Below, one piece after another: positions 7,713 through 15,943 of a stretch of DNA of 64,000 nt (its first letter is position 1; every line of letters starts with the position of its first letter). The stretch spans positions 4,288,501-4,352,500 of the forward strand of contig NZ_CP102267.1 in the NCBI RefSeq assembly GCF_025148125.1. The letters are read 5' to 3'. The position numbers were made by a program, and so were the translations under genes. The DNA is from Blautia wexlerae DSM 19850. Lineage in GTDB: Bacteria > Bacillota > Clostridia > Lachnospirales > Lachnospiraceae. A model generated the notes under the pieces. The model was not told the DNA's origin and ran no database searches. It worked only from the letters and a program-made list of their open reading frames with translations.

Positions 7713-9131
7713 TTATTGACGAGATTTTTCTGTGCTGCGCTGCGGTTGTGGCGGGGAAGAAATCTCCAATAGATATTCCACATTAGCCCGAACATTATGA
7801 AGTTCTTTCATATCATTTTTGGCCTGCTTATAGGCAGAATAGGCTTTCCGTTTTTGTTCCAGAAGATCGGTGTATTCCTCCCGGAGAGATTTGACAGAGG
7901 GGAGCTTTTTGATTCCCAACTCGTCAAAATGATTCTTTGCCGCCTGGTGCAGCAGAATTTCAGACTCATGTGCTGTTCGGTATTTTTTACTGTACCCGGC
8001 TTTGCGATATTCTACATAGACAGCCCTCGTTTTCGCATAGTTTACGATCTGCTTTTGCAGCTCGGCATTGGCGTTCATTCTTGACTCCAAATCTTTAATC
8101 TGAACGGATAAGGTATTGAAATTAGTGGTAGCGGCGTTGGCTTTTTCCAGAAGATCCTCATAACCCATATCGCCATGTTCTTTTAAGTAGAGCACTGCCT
8201 GGGAAAGCTGTTTTAAGTTAAACACTTTTGCCCAACGCTCATAACCGGGACCTTTGCCGGAACGGATCGCAGCTTCAATATCAACCAGCAATCCAACTTT
8301 GGAAACCGGTTTTTTTGAAGAAGCATGGCGGGATTTTACTGTCCGTGTACCGGCAATCCGTTCTTTGATGGCCTGTTCTGTATAATCGCCTTTGAGCGTA
8401 TCGCATCGGGTATAGTTTTCTTGTCCCGGAACTCGGAACCGAAGATGTTTTCTTTCACGGTTAACTTCAAGTCCAGCAGCCTCCAGCTTCTTTAGAAGTT
8501 CCTCAAAATCTTTTGGCTTTTCCTCTAATGCAGCATCAATAGCAATGCGTATCTGTTCCTGAAAGGAAGGCTGCTTTTTATTTCCCAGCCATGTGCCATA
8601 ATGCTCCCGGCTGGGTTTCGGATTTTCTACAATCGAAAGTCCATGCTCCAAACACAGCTTGTCATTTATTCGCCGAATTGCCCAGGTAGAGCCCCAGAAG
8701 TTGCGAAATTTTTTCTGACAGTCCAGTGTAGTAGAGTTGATAATGATGTGATTATGGACATGGTGCTTATCTACATGGGTGCAGACGACAAAGGCATGGT
8801 TTCCTTTTGTGAGCTTCAGTGCCAGCTCCCTGCCGATCTGATTGGCTTCTTCCGGCGTAACTTCGCCGGGCTTAAATGCCTGACGGAGATGGTAGGCAAT
8901 CACATCATCCGCACCCTGATTTCTGCCGGTTAGATTTGCATACTGTCGTTTGGACAGAAGGAACTCTGCATCAGCAAGCCGGGTATCACACTCATAGCCA
9001 TAAATGAATTTTCCAAAATCGGTTTTCTGTGGATTTTCCACATAATCAATAATGTCTGCAATCGCAGTAGAGATGTCCCGACCTTTTCCTACATGCAGAG
9101 GCATCAGTCTTGTGGTCGCTATTTTCGTCAC
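7713..9131 (-). CDS. Relaxase of a Tn1549-like ICE (MobP/VirD2-type)
   Basis: 472 residues. The relaxase three-histidine motif is in HVDKHHVHNH at 119-128; the conserved segment FLLSKRQYANLTGR is near 57-70 and the C-terminal half is coiled coil, as usual. It nicks the origin of transfer and pilots the DNA strand. The reported start is a GTG that nearly touches the GGAGG site; relatives as I recall begin MATTRLMP, which aligns here with an ATA codon 3 codons later, so the true start is uncertain. Last gene of the ICE1 remnant, after MobC and the CD1845-like protein. Confidence 0.9.
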   Translation of the reverse strand: MTKIATTRLMPLHVGKGRDISTAIADIIDYVENPQKTDFGKFIYGYECDTRLADAEFLLSKRQYANLTGRNQGADDVIAYHLRQAFKPGEVTPEEANQIGRELALKLTKGNHAFVVCTHVDKHHVHNHIIINSTTLDCQKKFRNFWGSTWAIRRINDKLCLEHGLSIVENPKPSREHYGTWLGNKKQPSFQEQIRIAIDAALEEKPKDFEELLKKLEAAGLEVNRERKHLRFRVPGQENYTRCDTLKGDYTEQAIKERIAGTRTVKSRHASSKKPVSKVGLLVDIEAAIRSGKGPGYERWAKVFNLKQLSQAVLYLKEHGDMGYEDLLEKANAATTNFNTLSVQIKDLESRMNANAELQKQIVNYAKTRAVYVEYRKAGYSKKYRTAHESEILLHQAAKNHFDELGIKKLPSVKSLREEYTDLLEQKRKAYSAYKQAKNDMKELHNVRANVEYLLEISSPPQPQRSTEKSRQ

Positions 9132-9210
9132 CTCCTTAACTTAATTCCAATCAGAGAAGTTATAATTGCAGAAAAAGAGCGGGGCTGCCTATGCGCCCCG
9201 CCAAATCTGC

Positions 9211-9501
9211 TTAACCAAATATAAAATCCTTTAAGGCACTGTTTGCCCCGCCAATGATCCCTACCAGCCATGCAGCCGCCAGAGGCAGACCGTATGGACT
9301 GATAAGAAAGGCGATCATAAGCCAGGCAAGACCCGGCAAAAATCCTGCGACAAAGAACAGCACCAATGCTGCCAAAAAGATGATCCCGGAAAGAATCCCA
9401 AGTACCGCACCGGAAAGGACCACCAAAAATTTACATACCAGATAAAGAATCCCCGTAACCAGCATAAAGGGAAGTGCCAGTAATTTACCTATCAAACGCA
9501 T
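9211..9501 (-). CDS. CD1845-family membrane protein
   Basis: 96 residues, almost all hydrophobic, with three to four helices and glycine-rich turns (VVLSGAVLGILSGIIFLAALVLF region). Matches my memory of the CD1845 family found next to relaxase genes of clostridial conjugative elements. Ribosome site GGAGG upstream of the ATG. Probably an inner-membrane accessory of transfer; biochemical role unknown. Confidence 0.8.
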   Translation of the reverse strand: MRLIGKLLALPFMLVTGILYLVCKFLVVLSGAVLGILSGIIFLAALVLFFVAGFLPGLAWLMIAFLISPYGLPLAAAWLVGIIGGANSALKDFIFG

Positions 9502-9586
9502 ACGCTTTGCCTCCTTTCAGAAGGGCATCTGCCCTTATAAAAATTTTACCGTGACGGCAAAAAGAAAGCAACGGCTTTCCGGCTGT

Positions 9587-9931
9587 TTATGAAATGTTTG
9601 CAAATCCCCGGATCAGTTTGTCCATGCCATCCCAAAGGCTGTCCAGACGGGTGCGGATGTCATCTATATCTGCGGCATAAATATTGCCGGTCTCATTGGC
9701 CCGTCTGGTATATTGGTTTAAGTTATTGGAACAAATGCGGAGAAGCCGGATCATTTCCTGAATATCTCCCATATCAAGGTGAATGATGTAACCGTCTACG
9801 GCCATCTTTCGCAGATATGCCGACAGGTTGGTAATGCCAAGTTCCGCCATGCGTTCTTTTACCAGTTCGGCCTCCGGTTCGGACATGACAAATTCGACGC
9901 GGACGGATTTTTTGTTATGCCCGCCCTTCAT
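9587..9931 (-). CDS. mobC: MobC-like relaxosome accessory protein
   Basis: 114 residues: a ribbon-helix-helix-like start (RVEFVMSEPEAELVKERMAELGITNLSAYLRKMA) and a C-terminal helix with IRLLRICSNNLNQYTRRANETG, the usual MobC signature (NNLNQ). It should bind the origin of transfer and help the relaxase. Overlaps the preceding gene stop by 4 nt. Confidence 0.85.
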   Translation of the reverse strand: MKGGHNKKSVRVEFVMSEPEAELVKERMAELGITNLSAYLRKMAVDGYIIHLDMGDIQEMIRLLRICSNNLNQYTRRANETGNIYAADIDDIRTRLDSLWDGMDKLIRGFANIS

Positions 9932-10626
9932 CGTTCCAACCCTCTTTTATGAGATGAGACCTCCTGTGTTGAAACCACCGTCTTTGCTCTTTTGAGTTTT
10001 TCCCGCAGGGTGGTCTTTTCCAGCTTATCAAGATATTCCTCCAGATTTCCGGCTGTCGCATGATAGCTGCGTTTGAAGCGTTCCCGTTTTAGAATCATCA
10101 TCAGCTCCGGCTCATTTTTCGGCAGATAAGTCATTGTTTTAGGGGCTCCATGCTCTGGCATAAACCGGTTCATAAGCTGTCTCCGTTCCTGATAGGGAAT
10201 CGTGATAACATTTCCATCCGCAAATGCAACGGCTACATTTCCGATTGGACAGGTCAGCTTTTTCATCCGTTCCACATGTTCTCTATAATTTAGCGGATAG
10301 AGATTGCCAAATATTTTTCCGTCCCTGACTTCTTTCAAAGAGATGGCATAAGCCAAAACGGGATCATTTGTCTGTTCCTGGTAAAACCGCCACACTTTAT
10401 TTTCATGGCTTCCATCCAGATAAACTTCCCGTTCGCGCAGGGTATAGGTTCCGCAAGGGCGTGACATCCAAAGAAGCTGTTTATCCTCTGAACGGTCTGA
10501 CACAGCCAGTTTTGAAATCAGTTCCTTATCCAGGTCAAAGTCCTCTTTATAATGTTGGGTATGAAGATCTACGATACGGGAAAGAGCACCCAAAAGATCT
10601 ACATCCTCAAATCTTACCCCGGCCAT
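9928..10626 (-). CDS. Conserved ICE accessory protein (232 aa), function unknown
   Basis: A soluble 232-residue protein with no motif that I can assign. The middle reads CGTYTLREREVYLDG and NDPVLAYAISLKEVRDGKIFGNLYPL and the C-terminus is basic and helical (LDKLEKTTLREKLKRAKT). It shares a one-base stop/start overlap with the gene to its right and overlaps mobC by 4 nt, so it belongs to the ICE1 transfer operon. Confidence 0.65.
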   Translation of the reverse strand: MAGVRFEDVDLLGALSRIVDLHTQHYKEDFDLDKELISKLAVSDRSEDKQLLWMSRPCGTYTLREREVYLDGSHENKVWRFYQEQTNDPVLAYAISLKEVRDGKIFGNLYPLNYREHVERMKKLTCPIGNVAVAFADGNVITIPYQERRQLMNRFMPEHGAPKTMTYLPKNEPELMMILKRERFKRSYHATAGNLEEYLDKLEKTTLREKLKRAKTVVSTQEVSSHKRGLER

Positions 10627-11546
10627 CAGCGTTCCCTTTCCGGCACCGGAGGGATCATCTGCCTTGCTTCATGCTCCGGTTTGTCTGCTTTCAAACGGTC
10701 CATCAAAGACGGCTTTGCTTCCGGCACCAGCTCCCGGATTTCTTCATCCGTCTGTCCGTCTGTCAGATCCGGGCGCACAGGAGGTTCGTTGTTCAGCCTG
10801 CCATCCAGCATATTGTAGTTGCCGGTCTGACCTTCCTCATAAAGTTCTGCATTGCGCAGATAACTCTCCGGCGCCTGAAATGGCTGTCCGGCAAACAGAA
10901 TTTCTCTTTGGGTGGTAAACTGTGCAAGGACCCCATTTTGCAGTCTTGCAAATTCTTCATACTGGCGCAGGGTAAGCCCTCGTTCCAGCATTTCCGCCTG
11001 GGTATGCGCCCAGCCTTCTCCATAGAGAAAATAGTACATGTCGGGCTGATCACAGACAAAACACAGGGAACCGTCCTGATTGTCATAGTAAGATGGCTGC
11101 ATATTCTGGTAATGGCAGCGTTCCTCACGCCCCAAATACACACGGTTGTCCGCACCCAGCATAGCGACCATACCCGCGTAATTACTATGGACCGCAGAGC
11201 GGATTTCTACCAGCGGATCTGTTTGAGAAGGAATCTGTCTGCCCGGAATCTCATTTTGTTTTTCCGCTGCATCATTTCTTGGTATCACTTCTTCATGGCT
11301 GCGTGCATCCAGCTCCGGTTGAGATGTTCCTTTCCGAACAGCACCGGGCTCCGGTTCTTTTTCTTTCACATAGTATCGGACATTTGCTGTCGTATGTTCG
11401 TTGGCTTCCTTTGCATAGTTTTCAGCAGCAGCTTTGGTATCAAACTCCAACGGTTTTCCATTTTCCTTGCACCAGCTTTGTGCCGGTCCGAAAATAGAAG
11501 TGCTGCTTCGTACTGCCCATACACCATAGGTCCGTTTCTTTTCCAT
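10626..11546 (-). CDS. Conserved ICE protein (306 aa), unknown function
   Basis: The N-terminal ~60 residues (YGVWAVRSSTSIFGPAQSW, then EFDTKAAAENYAKEANEHTTANVRYYVKE) look like a small alpha/beta domain of the kind repeated in polyvalent mobile-element proteins. A variable linker follows and a helical C-terminal region (LMDRLKADKPEHEARQM) resembling DUF4316-type tails. A long plus-strand open frame over this region is a shadow. Role not established. Confidence 0.65.
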   Translation of the reverse strand: MEKKRTYGVWAVRSSTSIFGPAQSWCKENGKPLEFDTKAAAENYAKEANEHTTANVRYYVKEKEPEPGAVRKGTSQPELDARSHEEVIPRNDAAEKQNEIPGRQIPSQTDPLVEIRSAVHSNYAGMVAMLGADNRVYLGREERCHYQNMQPSYYDNQDGSLCFVCDQPDMYYFLYGEGWAHTQAEMLERGLTLRQYEEFARLQNGVLAQFTTQREILFAGQPFQAPESYLRNAELYEEGQTGNYNMLDGRLNNEPPVRPDLTDGQTDEEIRELVPEAKPSLMDRLKADKPEHEARQMIPPVPERER

Positions 11547-11559
11547 TCCGCATCCCTCC

Positions 11560-12192
11560 TTATCGTTCCTGCTGTTTGGAAGTTTGTTGCTTTTTTACCG
11601 GGTCTGCCGGTTTTGTTGCTTTTAGCTGCTGACGGAGAGAATTCTTATGCTCCAGTTTGGAATCTGTGATGTTGACATATTCGCCAATGATACAGAGCGC
11701 TTCTCCATAACTGCCGGAAACAAATACCCGATCAGACATTTCTTTTGCCTGTTCTTTCAAACCATGCTCCCGCAAAGTACGGGAAGCAATACCCAGCAGA
11801 TTAAAAATGTTCCCATCTGCTCCGATCAGCGGACAATCCGGTTTATCTGCCAACGCTTCCGGTGTTTCTATAAATCCGCCTAAATAATTCGGCACAAAGT
11901 CCGACAGCCATGTGCCGCCATAGACTTCATGGGTCTGTAAACGCCACAGGGCAAGTTTTCCTATATCCAGTTTCACATCATCAAACGGGTAAAGCAGACA
12001 GGTCAGTTCGCCGTGCTGAAAAGCAGCCACATTCTCAAACTGACAGCCATCTTTCAATATGCCTGCTTTTGTCAGCATTTCATTGATCCCGTCCACCCAC
12101 TCTGTCAGATCCCCGCCACAGCCCTGTAAAATCAGTCCTTCCTTATCCGGCATGCGGCGAAGGTCCTCCGCGGTAATCGTGTTGATATTCAA
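11560..12192 (-). CDS. Conserved ICE protein (210 aa), unknown function
   Basis: Begins MNINTITAEDLRRMPDKEG and contains GCGGDLTEWVDGINEMLTKAG and FVPNYLGGF, a pattern that I recall from Tn1549-like elements without an assigned activity. The C-terminus is lysine/glutamine rich (LKATKPADPVKKQQ). Upstream on the minus strand lies an intrinsic terminator (12296-12319), so it may begin a new transcript. Confidence 0.65.
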   Translation of the reverse strand: MNINTITAEDLRRMPDKEGLILQGCGGDLTEWVDGINEMLTKAGILKDGCQFENVAAFQHGELTCLLYPFDDVKLDIGKLALWRLQTHEVYGGTWLSDFVPNYLGGFIETPEALADKPDCPLIGADGNIFNLLGIASRTLREHGLKEQAKEMSDRVFVSGSYGEALCIIGEYVNITDSKLEHKNSLRQQLKATKPADPVKKQQTSKQQER

Positions 12193-12295
12193 AAAATCGC
12201 CTCCTATCGTTTTTGTTAAAATATATGTTTTGTCTGCAACTTAACCTCATTTCAAAGCACCGGAGTATTCTTATACAGCTCCCTTGAAAACAGGT

Positions 12296-12319
12296 GCAAA
12301 AAGCCCTTGAAAATCAAGG
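12296..12319 (-). terminator. Intrinsic terminator after the Cys-rich VLP gene
   Basis: Stem CCTTGA/TCAAGG with a 3-nt loop, followed on the minus strand by GCTTTTTG. Splits the ICE1 operon between 12346 and 12192. Confidence 0.6.
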
Positions 12320-12345
12320 ACTTTTAAGGCTAAGTTGCGGACATA

Positions 12346-12714
12346 TCATGGTTGGTTTTGCCGCTTCCGGCGTTTGCGTTCCCGCTCGGATTTCCGTCTT
12401 GCATAGACCCGGCAGGCAGCGGAACAATATGCCTGGCTGGTTGTAGGAAGATATGCCTTTCCACACACAGGGCATATTTTCTGTCTCATGGAGGTGTCCT
12501 CGCCGGTAATGGCTGATTCCAGTGCTGCATCCACCGGCAGCACCGCTTTTTCAAAGTACCTGCAATAAGCACCGGTCCACCATTTATTCAGCATATAGCA
12601 AGGACTGTTCAAAGGAAGGCAGATCTTATCCTGAGAGTCATAGTTGGCGCAAAGCTCCGTAACCAGCTTTCGGATCGTAGCCCGCTCCGAGCGGTTCAAT
12701 TCTCTCTCCGCCAT
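12346..12714 (-). CDS. Cysteine-rich VLP domain protein
   Basis: 122 residues. Two cysteine clusters: LCANYDSQDKICLPLNSPCYML with CRYFEKAVLP (the VLP signature), and a zinc-finger-like CPVCGKAYLPTTSQAYCSAACRVYARRK at the C-terminus with a basic tail. This family is a recurring member of Tn1549-like elements between topB and the relaxase genes. It is likely to bind DNA or a partner through zinc; function unproven. Confidence 0.85.
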   Translation of the reverse strand: MAERELNRSERATIRKLVTELCANYDSQDKICLPLNSPCYMLNKWWTGAYCRYFEKAVLPVDAALESAITGEDTSMRQKICPVCGKAYLPTTSQAYCSAACRVYARRKSERERKRRKRQNQP

Positions 12715-12719
12715 AACGC

Positions 12720-13103
12720 CTACCTTTCCGGGGCTCTGCTTTGCCGACCGCTGGAAATTTCGGTTGTATCAGTAACATTCCTAGGCTGTGAAAGGGCATC
12801 GGCGATAGAGTTCCGCTTTTTCTGTTTTGGTTCATGGTAAATAAAAAGTTCATTTTTTCCTGGTACATACAACAATCCATTTTCTTCGCAGCGGAAAATA
12901 TCACATTCTTTGTCTGTTGAAACGGTATAAAAGTCTTTGTAATCATAAGGTGCTTTTTGCCGATCCTGATAGGTACACAGCCCTAAGTTGGGGTCACTTG
13001 CCAGCCGTTTCGATATGGCGAAAAAGTCGCCTTCTTTTTTGTGAAATTTTCGTATGGGCGTGAAGTGATAACCGCCATATTCAAAGGTTTTTCGATCGCT
13101 CAT
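12720..13103 (-). CDS. Conserved ICE protein (127 aa)
   Basis: Short soluble protein with YGGYHFTPIRKF near the start and LGLCTYQDRQKAPYDYKDFYTVS in the middle; no known catalytic motif. Its start overlaps the topB stop by 4 nt, so translation is coupled to the topoisomerase fragment. Function unknown. Confidence 0.65.
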   Translation of the reverse strand: MSDRKTFEYGGYHFTPIRKFHKKEGDFFAISKRLASDPNLGLCTYQDRQKAPYDYKDFYTVSTDKECDIFRCEENGLLYVPGKNELFIYHEPKQKKRNSIADALSQPRNVTDTTEISSGRQSRAPER

Positions 13104-13789
13104 TTACGCCTGCCTTTCTTTACTGGAAATTCCAGCTTGAAATTCACATATTTACCGCCGGTATCATCCAGAATCACTTCCGCATCATAGGTCCTTCCTG
13201 TTTTTTCACTGTAAAGCCCGGACATAGAAATGCGGCCCTCTTTCAAAAGAGCCGCTGCCACAGACTTTGTGATAGATTTTTTCTTGCTGGAAAAGAAACG
13301 GTTATCTTTCCAAAGAGCAAAAGAACATTCCCTGTTGCCGCAGAAAAAACCTTTCTTTCCTTCAAATACCGGGGCACCGCAGCGGGGACATACCCCCACG
13401 GCTTCGTGTGCAGTTCCTTTGGAAGAAGGAAACAGATCCGCAAAACGTTCTTCCGGGGTAGTATGTTCTTTTACCAGCGTCCGGCTCATATCTGCAATCT
13501 GATCCATAAAAGATGTTGCCGACAGTTCGCCATGTTCCACTTGTTTCAGCATGGATTCCCATTCTGCAGTTAAGATGGGAGATTTGATATTGTCCGGCAG
13601 GACTGCGATCAGGTTCTTTCCTTTTTCCGTAGGAATGAGCTGCTTTTTCTTTCGCTGTACAAATCCGGCAGAAACCAGCTTTTCCAGTGTTGCCGCACGG
13701 GTAGCCGGAGTACCCAATCCTTTACGCTCGGCATCTTCCGGCATATCTTCCGCACCGGCAGTCTCCATAGCGGACAGCAGTGTGTCCTC
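13100..13789 (-). pseudogene. topB: DNA topoisomerase III, C-terminal part only (interrupted topB)
   Basis: The frame matches the C-terminal ~230 residues of type IA topoisomerase III: EDTLLSAMETAG, GLGTPATRAATLEKL, and a zinc-ribbon-like CPRCGAPVF...FFCGNRECSF. The TOPRIM domain and active-site tyrosine are absent. Homology to the intact ICE2 topB (55486-57594) starts abruptly at the GAG codon around 13789, where Tn4451-like DNA begins. The 5' half should lie beyond the right edge of the nested insertion. An internal ATG at 13768 could still allow a short product. Confidence 0.9.
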
Positions 13790-13833
13790 TGAAAGCTTTT
13801 GTCAAGGGGGTGCGTGGATATTTTTCATATTAC

Positions 13834-14031
13834 TTACGCAGATTCTCTCTCTGCTTCTGCCTGAATAATGCGTTTCAACCTGTCCTCCGCAGTCAAACCG
13901 CTACTATGGTCAAAAAACACTTTGACTTTATAATTTGTTTTGCCTTGCTTAATCACAAAAACTCCATCCGGTTTGTTTTTCTCCGAATGGTTATTTTGGG
14001 TGGGTAGTGTACTGTTCACAATATTTGTCAT
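13834..14031 (-). CDS. tnpW: TnpW-family transposon-encoded protein
   Basis: From ATG 14031 (AAGGAGG 8 nt upstream) the product has 65 residues. The core KTNYKVKVFFDHSSGLTAEDRLKRIIQAE is the TnpW family pattern (a short strand pair, then a helix). A longer in-frame opening to 14298 runs through the iteron region and has no ribosome site, so I reject it. Last gene of the Tn4451-like element, 45 bp from the junction with topB. Function in Tn4451 is not established. Confidence 0.85.
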   Translation of the reverse strand: MTNIVNSTLPTQNNHSEKNKPDGVFVIKQGKTNYKVKVFFDHSSGLTAEDRLKRIIQAEAERESA

Positions 14032-14052
14032 ACGATATTCCTCCTTAAATGA

Positions 14053-14127
14053 AAAAAGCCCGACAAGGAAAGGTCTGACAACGAAGTTCCGACAACGGAC
14101 ATCAGAAAACCTTTTTTCTTTATCGGG
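14053..14127 (-). terminator. Large leader hairpin with T-run upstream of tnpW
   Basis: Arms 14115-14127 and 14059-14071 pair over 13 positions with two G-U pairs; on the minus strand the 3' arm is followed by TTTTTT and then AAGGAGG of tnpW. The ~43-nt loop carries two GTTGTC-type repeats. Looks like a leader attenuator. Confidence 0.6.
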
Positions 14128-14230
14128 CGATACTATCTTTTTACTATTTCCTTTTTCTTTATAATATTGGTTGTCATGGTTGTCAGAGAGGGAAAAGTGC
14201 CGCAATATCAAGGCTTTCGGGATTTTTACC

Positions 14231-14273
14231 CGACAACCAGACCGACAACCGGCTCGACAACCGAAGCGACAAC
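14231..14273. repeat. Iteron-like repeats, 4 x CGACAAC at 12-bp period
   Basis: CGACAAC occurs at 14231, 14243, 14255 and 14267, exactly 12 bp apart, in the gap between the VapE-like gene and tnpW. Further GACAA copies stand at 14061, 14076 and 14090, and more GTTGTC at 14169-14190 and in the 3' end of the helicase gene. Such spacing suggests binding of a replication initiator. Confidence 0.7.
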
Positions 14274-14279
14274 TGGCTT

Positions 14280-15656
14280 TTATTTTTGCTTCAACCATTC
14301 TTCCGGAAGCCCTAACTGTTCCATTTCCTCTGTCGGGATTTCTTGAAAACCATCCATGCTGTTGTCAGGCTCGTTGTCGTTCCTGATACGCTCCCAGCCT
14401 TTTTGTCTGCGGTAAGGCTCTGGAAAATACCTCGGATTGCTGAACGCCCTCCAGCCTGTGACAGCGTTATTCATAATGTCATTGATCTCTCGCAGTTCCC
14501 ATTGTTTCGGTTCGTCATAATCATGCCCCAGTGCTTCTTTGTAAAGCTGTTTGGAGCAGACTATGCTGCCGGAATAGCGTTCCAGATAATCTAAAATCTG
14601 TCCTGCCTTTGTGTCCTCCGGCATAAAGTCCTTTTGGTGGGCTTTCAGATAAGCGTTCATAGCCGGACTGAATCTCAGACGGAAATTGCCGCTTCTGTAA
14701 ATCTCCATAGCTTCTGCCCACATCTGATTGATATACTCTCTGGAAGCCTGTTCATCCGCCAAAATATGAACCTCAGCCCTTTCAGGATAGACCATAACCG
14801 GAACGAAGCGGCGGTTGCCTGTTCGGTCAAGGGGAAGAAAGTCAAGGGTATTAGAAGAACCTCCAAACACACATTGTCGTTTTCTGTCTGCCGGATGTGT
14901 TTCATAGGGTATCTTATAGGTTTCCTTTTGTCGGCTCAGAAAGGACTTGATTTCTTCAATGCTCTTAGCGTTGGCAGTTGCAATCATTTCCGACATTTCA
15001 ATAATCCAATGCCCCTGCATTTTGCGGTACACATTTTCATCATCCAGCTTTTTCAAATCATCAGAGAACCAGTCATCATTGACCGCAAGCAAACGGAAGA
15101 AAGAGGACTTTCCGGCTCCCTGACCGCCTACAAGACAGAGCATTACCTCAAATTTACACCCCGGCTTAAAGGCTCGTGAGATAGCACCCAACAGAAACAA
15201 CTTCAATGCTTCATAGGTGTAATCATCTGTATCAGAACCGAGAAAGCGGTGCAGACAGAAGCGTATGCGTTCCGTTCCGTCCCATTGCAAGGCATTGAGA
15301 AAATCACAGACAGGGTGGTAACGGTTTTCATTGGCAATAACCGCAACTGCGTCTATGATTTTCTTCTCTACGGTCAATCCATAGTTTTCTTCAAAATATA
15401 GGAGCAGATATTTCACATCCACATCCGTCAATGTCGGGCTGTCACGATACCAACCGAGGGGCTTCACAATGTCGATTCTTTCGGTCAGAAGATTTTTTCG
15501 GATAGCCCCTTTCAAAAGCGGGTCATATTGCAGAACACGCTTATAATTTGCGGCAGTATTATAAACCTTACCTTTCTCGCTCTGCTCTAAGCTGTTTCGG
15601 ATTTCTTCTACTGTGCATGGTTCTGTCTGCTGACAGTTCTGCAATTCGCTGTTCAA
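14280..15656 (-). CDS. VapE-like replicative helicase (virulence-associated E family)
   Basis: 458 residues, starting at a TTG with GGAGGAGG upstream. The P-loop ATPase core shows Walker A GGQGAGKSS near residue 170, then HWIIEMSEM (Walker B) and FGGSSNTLDFLPLDRTGNRRF, all typical of VapE/superfamily 3-like helicases of satellites and mobile elements. It should unwind DNA for replication of the excised circle together with the CHC2 primase. The four 12-bp iterons directly after it are a candidate origin. An IS110 element separates it from the primase. Confidence 0.85.
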   Translation of the reverse strand: MNSELQNCQQTEPCTVEEIRNSLEQSEKGKVYNTAANYKRVLQYDPLLKGAIRKNLLTERIDIVKPLGWYRDSPTLTDVDVKYLLLYFEENYGLTVEKKIIDAVAVIANENRYHPVCDFLNALQWDGTERIRFCLHRFLGSDTDDYTYEALKLFLLGAISRAFKPGCKFEVMLCLVGGQGAGKSSFFRLLAVNDDWFSDDLKKLDDENVYRKMQGHWIIEMSEMIATANAKSIEEIKSFLSRQKETYKIPYETHPADRKRQCVFGGSSNTLDFLPLDRTGNRRFVPVMVYPERAEVHILADEQASREYINQMWAEAMEIYRSGNFRLRFSPAMNAYLKAHQKDFMPEDTKAGQILDYLERYSGSIVCSKQLYKEALGHDYDEPKQWELREINDIMNNAVTGWRAFSNPRYFPEPYRRQKGWERIRNDNEPDNSMDGFQEIPTEEMEQLGLPEEWLKQK

Positions 15657-15689
15657 GTTTTAACACCTCCTCCTAATATATAAGTGTAG

Positions 15690-15943
15690 GGTTTCAGTAC
15701 CCAACAGCCAGTTGGGACTTAATCCTCTCATTGTTTAAGCTGTATAATGATTAGGCATCGGTCTGACGACACCTCCTAGGACCATTGGCGTCCGTACGAA
15801 AGCCTGTCAGCCAGCCTGTCATTGCAGCCGTTCGATTTATGCAGGTTGAACTACTACTTCACGTTCGTTTGATACCCCAGGAGATTGAATAGGCAATGAG
15901 AAATGCTGGAATCCATGCAAATTCACTTTTGGAGGTACGTAGA
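15690..15943 (+). ncRNA. Candidate IS110 bridge RNA region (left-end non-coding segment)
   Basis: About 250 non-coding bases precede the transposase. A perfect stem CCCAAC/GTTGGG with 5-nt loop lies at 15700-15716. Further on the text reads AGGACCATTGGCGTCCG and then repeated AGCCTGTCAGCCAGCCTGTCA-type segments able to form hairpins with internal loops. IS110-group elements encode their target- and donor-guiding RNA in this position. Limits and folding were judged by eye. Confidence 0.4.

Noticed and set aside
10368..11669. 433-codon plus-strand open frame
   Set aside because: Antisense shadow of the ICE1 genes at 9928-11546, which have coupled starts and stops and protein-like sequence.
14231..14273. 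CRISPR-like array of short repeats
   Set aside because: Repeat of only 7 bp at 12-bp spacing, far below CRISPR size; iterons fit better. No cas genes are present.
13834..14298. Long form of TnpW (154 codons)
   Set aside because: The first 89 codons run through iterons and a terminator hairpin and have no ribosome site; ATG 14031 has AAGGAGG.
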